Assembly (NCBI RefSeq): GCF_949769225.1
Contig: NZ_CATKPB010000003.1
Strand: one strand, 5' to 3'
Length of the DNA: 64,000 nucleotides
Source of the DNA: Peptoniphilus_A genitalis
GTDB lineage: Bacteria; Bacillota; Clostridia; Tissierellales; Peptoniphilaceae
The position numbers and the translations under genes are program-made. Numbering within the stretch: position 1 is the first letter of the stretch; every line of letters begins with the position of its first letter. Below are positions 42,413-51,240 of the stretch, piece after piece. The notes under the pieces were generated by a model, which did not search any database, had not been told where the DNA came from, and was given only the letters and a program-made list of their open reading frames with translations.

Positions 42413-43826
42413 TGTTTTCACCCACTTCTTTATCAACTTCTATAGGCAAGCTAACCTTTACTGTAGTTCCAATATTTTCTTCTGAGAAAATCTCAAGGCT
42501 TCCTTGATGGAGCTTAGTTATTTCATCACTTATGGATAGACCAATGCCACTGTGACTCTTGGAGTGCTTGCCCTTGTAGAATTTTTCCTTTACATGAGCA
42601 AGTTCTTCCTTGGTCATTCCCATTCCGTTGTCTGAAATCATAATTTGAACCTTGTCATCTTCCTTGAGCATTTGGAACTTAACCCAGCCCTTGTCTGAAG
42701 TAAACTTAATGGCATTATCCAAAAGATTTATTAGTAGCTGCTTAATCCTATTTTCATCAGCATTAATAAGGATTGATTCCTTTGGAAGGTCTGTTATAAG
42801 TTCAATGTTGTTGGACTTGGCACGAGGTCTCATTTGTTTTGATATATCAAGACAAGTTTGAGAGATGTCAATTATTTCCTTATTGAGAGTAATCCTTCCA
42901 GATATATATCTTGAGAAGTCTAAAAGTTCTTCTACCATCTTAGCAAGTCTATCTGCTTCATTTTCTATTATGTTTAAGCCATCTTCCACTAGGTCCTTTT
43001 CATCTTCCTTAGCATCTTTAAGGACAACTGCCCAACCCTTTATGGATGTAAGCGGAGTCCTAAGCTCATGAGAAATAGAAGAGATAAAATCATTTTTTAT
43101 TCTATCCTTATTTATAATTTCATCACTCATGGCATTTAAGGTCTTGGCAAGTTCGCCAATTTCGTCATCTTCAAAGACCTTGGCCTTCTCTTCATAGTTT
43201 CCCTTTAACATGGTCTTGGCAACTTCTGTAAGTTCAAGTATTGGTCTTACAATAGACTTGGAAATCAAAAGTGAAACTGTAGTTGTCAATAGGGCAACAA
43301 AAAGTGTAAAAATAAGCAAGCTTATAATGGTTTTAAAAATTGCAGCCTTGACTTCTTCCATAGAAGATATAAATCTTAGGTAGCCAATTGTCTCACCTTC
43401 ATTGTTCTTTATAGGACCTGCAACTGACATAATAGCTTCACCAGTTTGTGACTCTTCTCCCTTCCAAGTTTTTATCTCTCCCCCTTCAGCTGCCAAAACA
43501 TCTGAAGTTTCTATGGGGTTTGAAGCAAGCCTTCCAATAGAATCTGATAGGAGGTTCTTGTCCTTGTCAAGAATTTGAACTTCTGCATTGGTGTTGGACA
43601 AGAAGATGTCGCTGTCTTCATAAATCAAATCTTCAATGGACTTGTCTGAATAGTCCCTCCTATATATTTCAAGGGAGACCTCCATTCTCTGGATCAATTC
43701 CTTGGAGATGTTGTTGTAATAGTAAGAGCTAAAGGCAAAAAGCAAGAATATATCTATAATTGAAATTGTAATTAAAATTATTATTAAAAAACTTCTAACA
43801 AGTCTTTTCCCAATTTTATTTTTCAA
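42405..43826 (-). CDS. Sensor histidine kinase (two-component)
   Basis: Of 473 residues: membrane segment at about 12-35, an extracellular domain of some 125 residues, a second membrane segment near 165-188, HAMP to about 240, HisKA with phospho-acceptor His in SSISHELRTPLTSIKGW (near 253) and HATPase with N, G1 (ISDNGMGM) and G2 (HSGIGLSI) boxes. It is 8 bp after the response-regulator gene. The layout matches envelope-sensing kinases of the PhoR/WalK/VicK class; no PAS domain is visible. Signal unknown. Confidence 0.93.
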   Translation of the reverse strand: MKNKIGKRLVRSFLIIILITISIIDIFLLFAFSSYYYNNISKELIQRMEVSLEIYRRDYSDKSIEDLIYEDSDIFLSNTNAEVQILDKDKNLLSDSIGRLASNPIETSDVLAAEGGEIKTWKGEESQTGEAIMSVAGPIKNNEGETIGYLRFISSMEEVKAAIFKTIISLLIFTLFVALLTTTVSLLISKSIVRPILELTEVAKTMLKGNYEEKAKVFEDDEIGELAKTLNAMSDEIINKDRIKNDFISSISHELRTPLTSIKGWAVVLKDAKEDEKDLVEDGLNIIENEADRLAKMVEELLDFSRYISGRITLNKEIIDISQTCLDISKQMRPRAKSNNIELITDLPKESILINADENRIKQLLINLLDNAIKFTSDKGWVKFQMLKEDDKVQIMISDNGMGMTKEELAHVKEKFYKGKHSKSHSGIGLSISDEITKLHQGSLEIFSEENIGTTVKVSLPIEVDKEVGENND

Positions 43827-43834
43827 TTATAAAC

Positions 43835-44518
43835 CTACTTCCATCTATAGCCAGTTCCCCAAACAGTTTCAATGTAATCTGGTTTTGCTGGGTTAGTTTC
43901 AATCTTTGACCTAAGTCTTCTTATGTTTACGTCAACAATTTTTGAGTCACCCAAGAAGTCGTCTCCCCAAACTAGTTTTAAAATTTCATTTCTAGTCATG
44001 GCCTTGCCAGGGTTAGTCATAAATATTTTTATAATTTGATATTCTGTAGGAGTTAGTTCTAATTCCACATCGTCCTTGTAAAACTTTCTTGAATAAGAAT
44101 CTATTTTAAAAGGTGGATCTGTGATTAAGTTGCTTTCATTTTCTTCCCCAATCTCAAGCCTTCTCTCAATGGATTTTATCCTTAGGGTAAGCTCAGTTGG
44201 GTTAAATGGCTTAGTTAAATAATCATCAGTGCCATATTGAAGACCCATGATTTTGTCATAGTCTTCTGCCTTTGCAGTTAGCATAATGATACCAAGGCTT
44301 GGAAACTCTCCTCTCAAGGTCTTGCAGACTTCAAAACCATCAATGCCTGGCAACATAATATCAAGGACTACAATATCTGGAAGCTCGCGTCTAGCAATTT
44401 CGATTCCTTCTTCTCCACTGCCTGCTTCAAAAATTGTGTAGCCTTCTCTTTCAAGATTTATTTTAACAAATTTTCTTATTGATTCTTCGTCTTCAACGAG
44501 CAAGACTTTTGTTTTCAA
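43835..44518 (-). CDS. OmpR/PhoB-type response regulator
   Basis: About 227 residues: receiver domain (KVLLVEDEESIRKF, phospho-acceptor Asp in VVLDIMLPGIDGFEV at about 53, KPF lysine near 102) and a C-terminal winged-helix DNA-binding domain ending GTGYRWK. I place the start at the TTG at 44518, which has GAGGTG 5 nt upstream and begins KTKVLLVEDE; the ATG 13 codons upstream would overlap the guaB terminator region without a ribosome site. First gene of the two-component operon. Confidence 0.94.
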   Translation of the reverse strand: MKTKVLLVEDEESIRKFVKINLEREGYTIFEAGSGEEGIEIARRELPDIVVLDIMLPGIDGFEVCKTLRGEFPSLGIIMLTAKAEDYDKIMGLQYGTDDYLTKPFNPTELTLRIKSIERRLEIGEENESNLITDPPFKIDSYSRKFYKDDVELELTPTEYQIIKIFMTNPGKAMTRNEILKLVWGDDFLGDSKIVDVNIRRLRSKIETNPAKPDYIETVWGTGYRWK

Positions 44519-44548
44519 AATATCACCTCTATACTTGTAATTATAAAG

Positions 44549-44584
44549 AAAATCCACTCCAAATTCAATTGAAGTGGATTTATT
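44549..44584 (-). terminator. Terminator of the cdaA-cdaR-guaB operon
   Basis: Minus-strand stem AAATCCACTTC / GGAGTGGATTT with loop, then TTCTTT. It lies between guaB and the response-regulator start, so separates the two operons. Confidence 0.75.
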
Positions 44585-44590
44585 AATGTC

Positions 44591-46036
44591 TTAATAATAG
44601 TTAGGAGCTTCTCTTGTAATTGTAATATTGTGTGGGTGAGATTCTGTAAGTGAAGCTTGTGTAATCTTAACATACTTAGCAGTTGCCCTAAGAGTTTCAA
44701 GGTCCTTTGCACCCATATAACCCATGGCAGACTTAACTCCACCAACAAGTTGGAATACAATATCGCCAACAAGTCCCTTGTAAGGAACCCTACCTTCAAC
44801 TCCTTCAGGAACGTACTTAGTTGTACCTGATTGGAAGTACCTATCAGATGAACCAGCACTCATGGCACCAAGAGAACCCATACCTCTATAGGCTTTGAAT
44901 CTTCTTCCTTCAACGAAGATTTCTTCTCCTGGAGATTCATCAGTTCCTGCGAAAAGTGAACCCATCATAACAACATTACCACCAGCTGCAAGAGCCTTAG
45001 CAACATCACCAGAGAATTTAATACCACCATCGGCAATTATTGGAATGCCATATTTTTTAGCAGCCCTATAAGCTTCCATGATAGCAGTAATTTGTGGAAC
45101 ACCAATACCAGTTACAACTCTAGTTGTACAAATTGAACCAGGTCCAATACCAATCTTAACACAGTCAGCACCAGCCTTAATTAGGTCTTCTGTTCCTTCA
45201 TAAGTTGCTACGTTACCTGCAATAAGTTGTAGGTCTGGGTAGGCATCCTTTATTTTCTTTATAGTGTTTAATACGTTTTTAGATTGACCGTGAGCTGTAT
45301 CAATAACAACAACGTCAGCCTTAGCCTTAACAAGGGCTTCGATTCTATCCAAAACGTCCTTAGTTGCTCCAACAGCAGCTCCAGCTAAAAGTCTTCCTGA
45401 TTTATCTCTTGCTGAGTTTGGATATTGTTCGTGTTTTTCAATATCTTTTATTGTGATAAGTCCTTTTAATACATTGTCCTTATCAACTAGAGGAAGCTTT
45501 TCAATCTTATATTTCTTTAGGATGTTTAGAGCTTGGTCTAAATTAATATCAGGATCTCCAGTAATAAGTTTTTCTGAAGTCATTACATCGCTAATTCTCT
45601 TAGAAAGATCAGTTTCAAATCTTATGTCCCTGTTTGTAATAATTCCTTCTAAGACACCCTTTTCTGTAACTACTGGCACACCAGATATCCTGTATCTTTC
45701 CATAAGTTCAGAAGCATCTGCAATAGAATGATCCTTAGTTAGTGAAAAGGGATCAGTTATAACTCCGTGTTCAGATCTTTTTACCTTGTCTACTTCTAAG
45801 GCTTGTTCTTCAATTGACATATTCTTGTGGATGATACCAATTCCACCTTCTCTTGCCATGGCAATTGACATCTTGTGTTCTGTAACAGTGTCCATGCCTG
45901 CTGACATAAGAGGAATGTTTAGCTTGATCTTTTCCGTTAAGTTTGTAGATAAATCAACTTCGTTAGGTAAAATTTCTGATTTTGCTGGCACAAGTAAAAT
46001 ATCGTCAAATGTTAGTCCTTCTCCAAAAAATTCCAT
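44591..46036 (-). CDS. guaB: IMP dehydrogenase
   Basis: Of 481 residues; NAD-dependent oxidation of IMP to XMP, the committed step to GMP. TIM-barrel core with the catalytic Cys loop (GPGSICTTRVVTGIGVPQ near 297-314), the MGSLGAM and GRVPYKG segments, and two CBS domains inserted at about 95-200. Length is normal. GGAGG precedes the ATG; 25 bp separate it from cdaR, so it is likely the last gene of the cdaA operon. Confidence 0.98.
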   Translation of the reverse strand: MEFFGEGLTFDDILLVPAKSEILPNEVDLSTNLTEKIKLNIPLMSAGMDTVTEHKMSIAMAREGGIGIIHKNMSIEEQALEVDKVKRSEHGVITDPFSLTKDHSIADASELMERYRISGVPVVTEKGVLEGIITNRDIRFETDLSKRISDVMTSEKLITGDPDINLDQALNILKKYKIEKLPLVDKDNVLKGLITIKDIEKHEQYPNSARDKSGRLLAGAAVGATKDVLDRIEALVKAKADVVVIDTAHGQSKNVLNTIKKIKDAYPDLQLIAGNVATYEGTEDLIKAGADCVKIGIGPGSICTTRVVTGIGVPQITAIMEAYRAAKKYGIPIIADGGIKFSGDVAKALAAGGNVVMMGSLFAGTDESPGEEIFVEGRRFKAYRGMGSLGAMSAGSSDRYFQSGTTKYVPEGVEGRVPYKGLVGDIVFQLVGGVKSAMGYMGAKDLETLRATAKYVKITQASLTESHPHNITITREAPNYY

Positions 46037-46061
46037 ATTCCCTCCTGATTATTAATACACA

Positions 46062-47000
46062 TTAATCTTCTTTTACTACTTGCTTCAATCTGAAGTCAAT
46101 ATTCTCGTCAACCAATGTAACCTTATCTGGCAACTTCAATTTTACTAAATCATTTCCAGCTTTAAAATTATGCAAATTAATTGGTCTAGTTTCTATAAAG
46201 TCAATAGAATCAATTACATCAGAATTTCCTCTAATTGTAACAGAAGATGGCTCAATTGAAAAGTCACTTGTCACAATATTTTTACTAGTATTTTCATTAA
46301 ATTTTAATTTAATTGGCACAGTTTTACTTTTTAGAATTGGAATGTCAACTTTTATAGTAGCAGGACTTATTTCTACTTCCTTAATTATTTTTCCAGCATC
46401 ATCATAGGCATAAATCTCTGCCTGAATACTTGTTGTTTCTGTTATTTCTGAAAGGTCAATATAGGCATCAATCTTATTAATTTTATTTACATAAGTTGAA
46501 GGTCCCTTGACAACAACATTTACTTTTTTATTTAAGTCTCCAAGAGTAAGTCCCTTTTCCAACTTGTTTAAGAATACAATGTTGGCCTCAGCCTTTTCCT
46601 CTAGGACCTTGTCAATTTTAAAGGGAATCCTCCTTGGTGTTGTATTGGTAACAGAAATCCCAAGATCAATATAGGAAACATTTATAGGGACTGAATGTTC
46701 TCCCTCAGTTAACTTGCTGACATCAACCTTGGCAACAATCCCGTCTCTTGTTACATTTCTCATATAAGAATTGTAACCTTGGAGCTTAACATCTACAGTT
46801 GACTCCTTAGGAGAGATAATTGTTAAGTTTTTTTCTTTTAGCTGACTAAGTCCATCATAGGTAACCTCGATGTTTTTAAAGTTTGAAGTGCTTAAAAAAT
46901 TTGCCTCTCCCTTTACATAGGACCAAAGGATAATTGCAAAAATCAAGGACATAACTTTTAACATCAAGCTTCTGTCATTTCTAAAATTTATTTTCTTCAT
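46062..47000 (-). CDS. cdaR: CdaR (YbbR-domain) regulator of diadenylate cyclase
   Basis: About 312 residues. An N-terminal membrane segment (residues 13-32) is followed by three or four extracellular YbbR repeats (for example around the TVDVKLQGYNSYM and VVKGPSTYVNKI stretches). CdaR binds CdaA at the membrane and tunes c-di-AMP synthesis. The ATG at 47000 follows GGTG by 6 nt; upstream in-frame GTG codons lie inside cdaA. It overlaps the cdaA end by 20 bp, showing coupling. Confidence 0.9.
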   Translation of the reverse strand: MKKINFRNDRSLMLKVMSLIFAIILWSYVKGEANFLSTSNFKNIEVTYDGLSQLKEKNLTIISPKESTVDVKLQGYNSYMRNVTRDGIVAKVDVSKLTEGEHSVPINVSYIDLGISVTNTTPRRIPFKIDKVLEEKAEANIVFLNKLEKGLTLGDLNKKVNVVVKGPSTYVNKINKIDAYIDLSEITETTSIQAEIYAYDDAGKIIKEVEISPATIKVDIPILKSKTVPIKLKFNENTSKNIVTSDFSIEPSSVTIRGNSDVIDSIDFIETRPINLHNFKAGNDLVKLKLPDKVTLVDENIDFRLKQVVKED

Positions 47001-47811
47001 TTTTTTCACCACGCTTTGAGAAAAAAGTTTTCGCTTTGTAGTCTGGACTGTAAATTTCTAGAAGTTTTGCTTCAAGGGTTTCTATATCCAAGTATCTTGA
47101 GAGAACTCCATTTTCAGCTGTTGAAATTGTTCCATTTTCTTCAGAAACCATAATAGATAGGCAGTCAGATTTTTCAGAAATTCCAATCCCTGCCCTGTGT
47201 CTTGTTCCCAATTCCTTGGAAATCTTTTGGTTGTCAGATAATGGTAAGAAACATGCTGCGGCCTTGATTTGTGATCCCTTAATAATAACTGCTCCATCGT
47301 GTAGAGGGGTGTTTGGAATAAAAATATTTATAAGAAGTCCGCTGCTGACCTTTCCCTTTATCTCAGTTCCGGTTTCTATAACTTCTGTAAGTCCAACTTC
47401 GTTTTCAATAATTATAAGGGCACCAATCTTTTGTCTAGCAAGAGATGCAACAGCAGATGTAATTTCTTCTACAGTCTCTGGCACATTGTCCTTGTTTTGA
47501 CTAAAACTATTTTTTATGTTTGAAGTAAGTCCAAGATATTGAAGACCTCTTCTGATTTCTGGTTGGAACAAGACAATAATGGCAACAATACCATCATTGA
47601 TAAACCTGGTAAAGATCCAGTTAACTGTATAAAGTTGGAAAAATTGTGAAATTTTTATAAAAAGGAGGATAAATAGAATCCCCTTAAAAACTTGTTCTGC
47701 TCTGGTGTTTCTAATTAACTTTAAAACGTAATAGATTAGGAGGGTAACAATTAATATGTCTACCACGTCTCTTAAATCTATAACATTTAATAAGTTACTA
47801 AATTTTTCCAT
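46981..47811 (-). CDS. cdaA: Diadenylate cyclase CdaA
   Basis: About 276 residues; makes cyclic di-AMP from two ATP. Three N-terminal membrane helices (to about 80) and a DAC domain with the DGA motif (TPLHDGAVIIKG near 180) and RHR (GTRHRAGIGISE near 210). The ATG at 47811 is chosen for AGGTGCTTAGG upstream and because it starts the conserved EKFSNLL; the frame is open eight codons further up into the preceding gene. It follows the DUF5317 gene with almost no gap. Confidence 0.96.
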   Translation of the reverse strand: MEKFSNLLNVIDLRDVVDILIVTLLIYYVLKLIRNTRAEQVFKGILFILLFIKISQFFQLYTVNWIFTRFINDGIVAIIVLFQPEIRRGLQYLGLTSNIKNSFSQNKDNVPETVEEITSAVASLARQKIGALIIIENEVGLTEVIETGTEIKGKVSSGLLINIFIPNTPLHDGAVIIKGSQIKAAACFLPLSDNQKISKELGTRHRAGIGISEKSDCLSIMVSEENGTISTAENGVLSRYLDIETLEAKLLEIYSPDYKAKTFFSKRGEKNEENKF

Positions 47812-47812
47812 C

Positions 47813-48373
47813 CTAAGCACCTCTCTTTCTAACAATAATCATAAGTGCAAAATATAAACCAAGGGCAATTAAAATATCTCCAAGGCTGATGACCTTAGAA
47901 GGCCCAATAAATCTTTTTAAGTATATGAAGTCCGACAAAAAATAAAGTTTTGGATTGTCAAAGACTCCATGACTTAGGCTTCCGCCCATGTAAATAATTT
48001 TTATAATTCTCTCGTTGTCTATTTTCATTAGGGCACTTGCCGAGACTGGCATCTTTCCATTTGCCATCACTGGAAGGGCATTTAAAAAAGTTCCAAGTCC
48101 ACAAATCAAAAGTCCCTTGTTCTCATAATTAGAAAAAAACGAAAGGCTAATGAGCAAGAGAGAAAGTATGTGAAAGGCTTTGAAATTATTTATATAAAAA
48201 TCCGTAAGGCTTCCAAAATCTCTTCCCGTTATAAAGTTTATTAGAATCATTAAAACTATTCCAAAAATGGCAAGATAAACTCTTTTGAATTTAAAATTTA
48301 TTAAATTATTAAAATCCTTGTCCCTAATAAAAATCATACTTATAAGGGCAAGAATCAATGCCTCTAAAATCAT
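47813..48373 (-). CDS. DUF5317 family membrane protein
   Basis: About 186 residues with five hydrophobic segments. The block LNALPVMANGKMPVSASAL near 105-123 is the hallmark of DUF5317, a membrane family of unknown function in Firmicutes. The ATG at 48373 has AAGGTG 5 nt upstream. It is the first gene of the cdaA-cdaR-guaB operon, with a TATAAT at 48445-48450 as likely promoter -10. Function not known to me. Confidence 0.8.
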   Translation of the reverse strand: MILEALILALISMIFIRDKDFNNLINFKFKRVYLAIFGIVLMILINFITGRDFGSLTDFYINNFKAFHILSLLLISLSFFSNYENKGLLICGLGTFLNALPVMANGKMPVSASALMKIDNERIIKIIYMGGSLSHGVFDNPKLYFLSDFIYLKRFIGPSKVISLGDILIALGLYFALMIIVRKRGA

Positions 48374-48540
48374 TTTATCACCTTGAATTTGTAATAACAA
48401 AAATAAAAATTAAATTTATAAATTTCCTCTTTACTAATAGAAATATTATAAACAAAACATAGATTTCTAATTATCCTTTTAAATCTCATTAAATGCTCGC
48501 AAATCCTTATTCTAAAGGGCTTCGAGCATTTTTACTGTTG
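48374..48540. other. Host flank of the conjugative element, with terminator-like hairpin
   Basis: This AT-rich stretch holds the probable promoter of the DUF5317 operon (TATAAT 48445-48450, minus strand) and a hairpin AAATGCTCG (48492-48500) / CGAGCATTT (about 48527-48535) followed by T on the plus strand. The base composition is still host-like. The insertion junction appears to be just right of this hairpin, next to TTTTT. Confidence 0.5.
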
Positions 48541-48590
48541 GAAGATACTTCACGTTTCCTTATATATTTCCTCATGAATTGACTGTCAGA

Positions 48591-48612
48591 AGTGGTAAAT
48601 TAGTAGTAAATT
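48591..48612. repeat. Tandem 11-bp direct repeats, probable Int arm-binding sites
   Basis: AGTGGTAAATT is immediately followed by AGTAGTAAATT (one mismatch), between the element end and the int stop codon. Tn916 Int has an N-terminal arm-binding domain that contacts short direct repeats at each end; the position fits. Assignment by analogy. Confidence 0.55.
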
Positions 48613-48623
48613 CATCTGTACTA

Positions 48624-49841
48624 CTAAGCAACAAGACGTTCCTGCTGTTTCTTTTTTTCCAAGCGGTTCATCTCTGCCATAGCAGAATCGAATGTAGCAT
48701 GTGCGTAATAGTTCAGCGTCATGTTTATATTCGCATGCCCCATAATGTACTGCAATGCTTTTGGGTTCATTCCTGCATTTGCATAGTTAGTGCAGAACGT
48801 ATGACGCAAAATGTGTGGAGTGATATGGGGTAGCTTATCCTCATGATATTTATTGTATTTCTTGACAAGGTTTTTCAACATACCATTGTAATCACTTGCC
48901 ACTTTAGGATAGTCTTTCCCATTGAGAAAAAGGAAATTACTATAACCATCAATCACAACACATTTACGGTTCTTCCGATTCGCCAGCACTCGCTGAAACG
49001 CTTGATAGGCTTCTTCAACCATAGGAACTTGTCGTTCGCCACTTTTAGTCTTGGGAGTTTCAATGTAGTATCCATTTTCAGTATCTCGTAGTAACTGATG
49101 GTCTACCTTGACAAGACGATTTTCAAAATCCAAATCTGGAAGTGTCAGACCGCCAAACTCTGAAATACGAAGACCCGTTTTTAAGAGTATCAGGATTTCA
49201 TCATAATTCTTGCTGTAGGTCTTATCAGCTTTCGCAAAGGATAACAGCTTTTCTTCCTGCTCCGTTGTCAATGCGACTTTAGGAACAGTATCATCATCAA
49301 TGACGGTATTTAGCTGGAAGTCAAAGGGATTCTTCCGAACACAATCGTCTTCAATCGCAATATAGAATGAAGCCCTTAAAGAACGCTTATAGTTATTGAT
49401 GGTTTGATAAGCATATCCATCTTCACTCATTCTAATCGCCCATTCTTTAGCGTCAGACGGTTTAATGCTGTCTATGCTCCTTGCACCTAACTTGTCCTTT
49501 GTCAAAATATCCATCAGATATTTCCGTCCAGTTTGCGTGCCTTTCTTCACATTGGGTCTTTGAGCATTCTGCTTTGCGTAAAGCTGACAAAGTGTCATTT
49601 TCTTTCCTACAACATCAATGCCATCATGAATGTCTTTCAGTAGCTCCGCAACTTTTTCCCGAAGAGGAACACAATCACGCTTTCCTGCTGGTACTCTGTC
49701 TGTAGCCACCAGTTTCCATGAGTAGATAAATTGCGGTTCTCCAAATGAATCTACATATTTATATAAGTATCTTCCGTCTTTTCGTTGGCTCTCCCCAGTC
49801 TTTAAAATGCGACCTTTATTGTCACGTCTTTTCTCTGACAT
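48624..49841 (-). CDS. int: Tn916-type tyrosine integrase
   Basis: A 405-residue tyrosine recombinase that excises and integrates the element with low target specificity, preferring AT-rich bent DNA. N-terminal arm-binding domain (KGRILKTGESQRKDGRYLY), core-binding domain at about 85-180, catalytic domain with the first Arg in GLRISEFGGL, Lys in TKSGERQVPM, HxLRH in HITPHILRHTF, His in MGHANINMT and nucleophile Tyr in LNYYAHA. Full length, so likely active. Confidence 0.97.
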   Translation of the reverse strand: MSEKRRDNKGRILKTGESQRKDGRYLYKYVDSFGEPQFIYSWKLVATDRVPAGKRDCVPLREKVAELLKDIHDGIDVVGKKMTLCQLYAKQNAQRPNVKKGTQTGRKYLMDILTKDKLGARSIDSIKPSDAKEWAIRMSEDGYAYQTINNYKRSLRASFYIAIEDDCVRKNPFDFQLNTVIDDDTVPKVALTTEQEEKLLSFAKADKTYSKNYDEILILLKTGLRISEFGGLTLPDLDFENRLVKVDHQLLRDTENGYYIETPKTKSGERQVPMVEEAYQAFQRVLANRKNRKCVVIDGYSNFLFLNGKDYPKVASDYNGMLKNLVKKYNKYHEDKLPHITPHILRHTFCTNYANAGMNPKALQYIMGHANINMTLNYYAHATFDSAMAEMNRLEKKKQQERLVA

Positions 49842-49922
49842 GGCTTTCGCTCCTTTCCAAAATGGAAAGAGCCTTGATACGACTTAATGCTATTTTATCA
49901 TATCCAAGACCCTTTGGCGACG

Positions 49923-50126
49923 CTAGATTGCGTCCAATTTATCAATAATTTTTTCAAACTGTTTTCGCTTTATCTGAATACGATTGCCATTCATAATCAG
50001 CCAATCAGCATTTTTATTTTCATCTGCCAAACGACGGAGCTTATTTTCGCCAATACGGAAATACTTAGACGCTTCTTCAATGGTCAGGGTATAACGCTCC
50101 CAGATAGGAATATCTGTCTGCTTCAT
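49923..50126 (-). CDS. xis: Excisionase Xis
   Basis: A 67-residue basic DNA-bending protein that binds the element ends and directs Int toward excision. It has the winged-helix MerR-like core (RYTLTIEEASKYFRIGENKLRRLADE). The ATG at 50126 is used because GGAGG stands 5 nt upstream; the open frame extends six codons further. int follows 80 bp downstream on the same transcript. Confidence 0.95.
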   Translation of the reverse strand: MKQTDIPIWERYTLTIEEASKYFRIGENKLRRLADENKNADWLIMNGNRIQIKRKQFEKIIDKLDAI

Positions 50127-50587
50127 AAAATCCTCCTTTCCCAATCACACGTTAGATTTCATAAAAGTAGTTTTACAAGCAATCGAACAGCTTTAGCAAA
50201 GCTCACGGGAGTTCCACCCTTGCACGGTTCTCGTCCAACTGTACTCATTGCCTGCGACGCTTTTAACGCTCGGACTATGACGATACAGGAGTATCATTAT
50301 TACGATAAGAATGTCTTCGCTGGCAATCCTGCTAAAGATTACTTCTCGGATCACTGACATGAATCGCTCGCTATCTTTACAGGGCAGGTCATGGCGGTCA
50401 GCTCCGTTGGCTCTTTTCTTATCGAAATGTATTCGACTGCTGTTATTCAGTTTTCAAAGAACAGATGGCTTGTCAGCCTATCAAAACATACTGAAAGACA
50501 ATATGCTTTGATGGAATAACAAACCTCCCCAATCGGGAAGTATGGAAAGCTCGTCCGCACTTCCACGAAAAGAGAGATAAATCGGTG
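50127..50587 (-). other. 460-bp non-coding region between orf8 and xis, with boxA-like sequence
   Basis: No convincing gene: the short open frames overlap on both strands and lack ribosome sites. On the minus strand the segment at 50440-50463 contains TGTTCTTTGAAAACTGAATA, closely resembling the boxA-containing leader/spacer of Bacillus, Staphylococcus and Enterococcus rRNA operons. A small hairpin AGCTTTGCTAAAGCT lies near 50190-50205. The region would be transcribed from orf7/orf8 into xis-int, so it may be a structured leader or antitermination element. Confidence 0.5.
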
Positions 50588-50818
50588 CTACTCAATCTCA
50601 AATGACAGGATTTTTGTAATCAACCTGGTTTCCATTCGTCCACGTAAGACCTCATCAACGACCATACTTTGATTGCCATATTCATCTTTCATCAACCGTA
50701 GAGAGCGTTTAGCAATGTACCCTCTGTAATAATGTAGAATCTGGTTAATCGCTTCTGTATCGCCATCACAAGCCTTTACAATCAATGGGAATGGAATTCT
50801 GGAATATTCTTTTCTCAT
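50588..50818 (-). CDS. orf8: Orf8, helix-turn-helix regulator of the Tn916 excision/transfer operon
   Basis: A 76-residue protein matching Tn916 Orf8, small and charged, with the CDGDTEAINQILHYYRGYI opening typical of this HTH/sigma-like family. In Tn916 Orf7 and Orf8 act together to drive transcription toward xis-int and, in the circular form, the transfer genes. Its start overlaps the orf7 stop codon (ATGA), showing translational coupling. Confidence 0.9.
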   Translation of the reverse strand: MRKEYSRIPFPLIVKACDGDTEAINQILHYYRGYIAKRSLRLMKDEYGNQSMVVDEVLRGRMETRLITKILSFEIE

Positions 50819-51240
50819 TCTTCGTTTTCCTCCTCCATAAACTTCTTGATTAAGGCTAGTCCACTGGTTCTATGCCGATAGACAGTAGAACGGTTCAATT
50901 TCAACAGGTCTGCAATTTCTGAATCGCTCATGTCCATAAAGTAAAACAGCAGTAGAATTTCACGTTTCTTGTCTGGCAACTCACGTAATGCTTCACTCAA
51001 CAAATCATTTTCAACGCCTACTGATAACCCATTGAGTGTAAAAATCTGAAAGTCAGTTGAATAGTTATCTGTTGTCGCAAACTGGCTAACAAGATAATCG
51101 CCAACATCCGAAAAGGACACCTCACGCTTTGCAATCCTTGAAAGATAAAGCATATAATTCTTTCGCTCGTCTTCCATAGCACGTTTACAGATATAGTCAA
51201 ACTGATTTTCTATTGTGGTCTGAAAAGAAGATGGTTTCAT
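50815..51240 (-). CDS. orf7: Orf7, sigma-70-like factor of Tn916
   Basis: About 141 residues. The C-terminal region (LPDKKREILLLFYFMDMSDSEIADLLKL, then NRSTVYRHR) is a sigma region 4-type HTH that recognises -35 elements. In Tn916 it promotes transcription from its own operon and onward. The ATG at 51240 has GGGGGTG 6 nt before it; the frame is open three codons further to a GTG. The leader upstream carries a terminator hairpin, so expression is probably attenuated. Confidence 0.93.
   Translation of the reverse strand: MKPSSFQTTIENQFDYICKRAMEDERKNYMLYLSRIAKREVSFSDVGDYLVSQFATTDNYSTDFQIFTLNGLSVGVENDLLSEALRELPDKKREILLLFYFMDMSDSEIADLLKLNRSTVYRHRTSGLALIKKFMEEENEE

Noticed and set aside
49887..50357. 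A 156-codon plus-strand frame in the element
   Set aside because: Antisense to xis and the non-coding region; no ribosome site and no recognisable domain.
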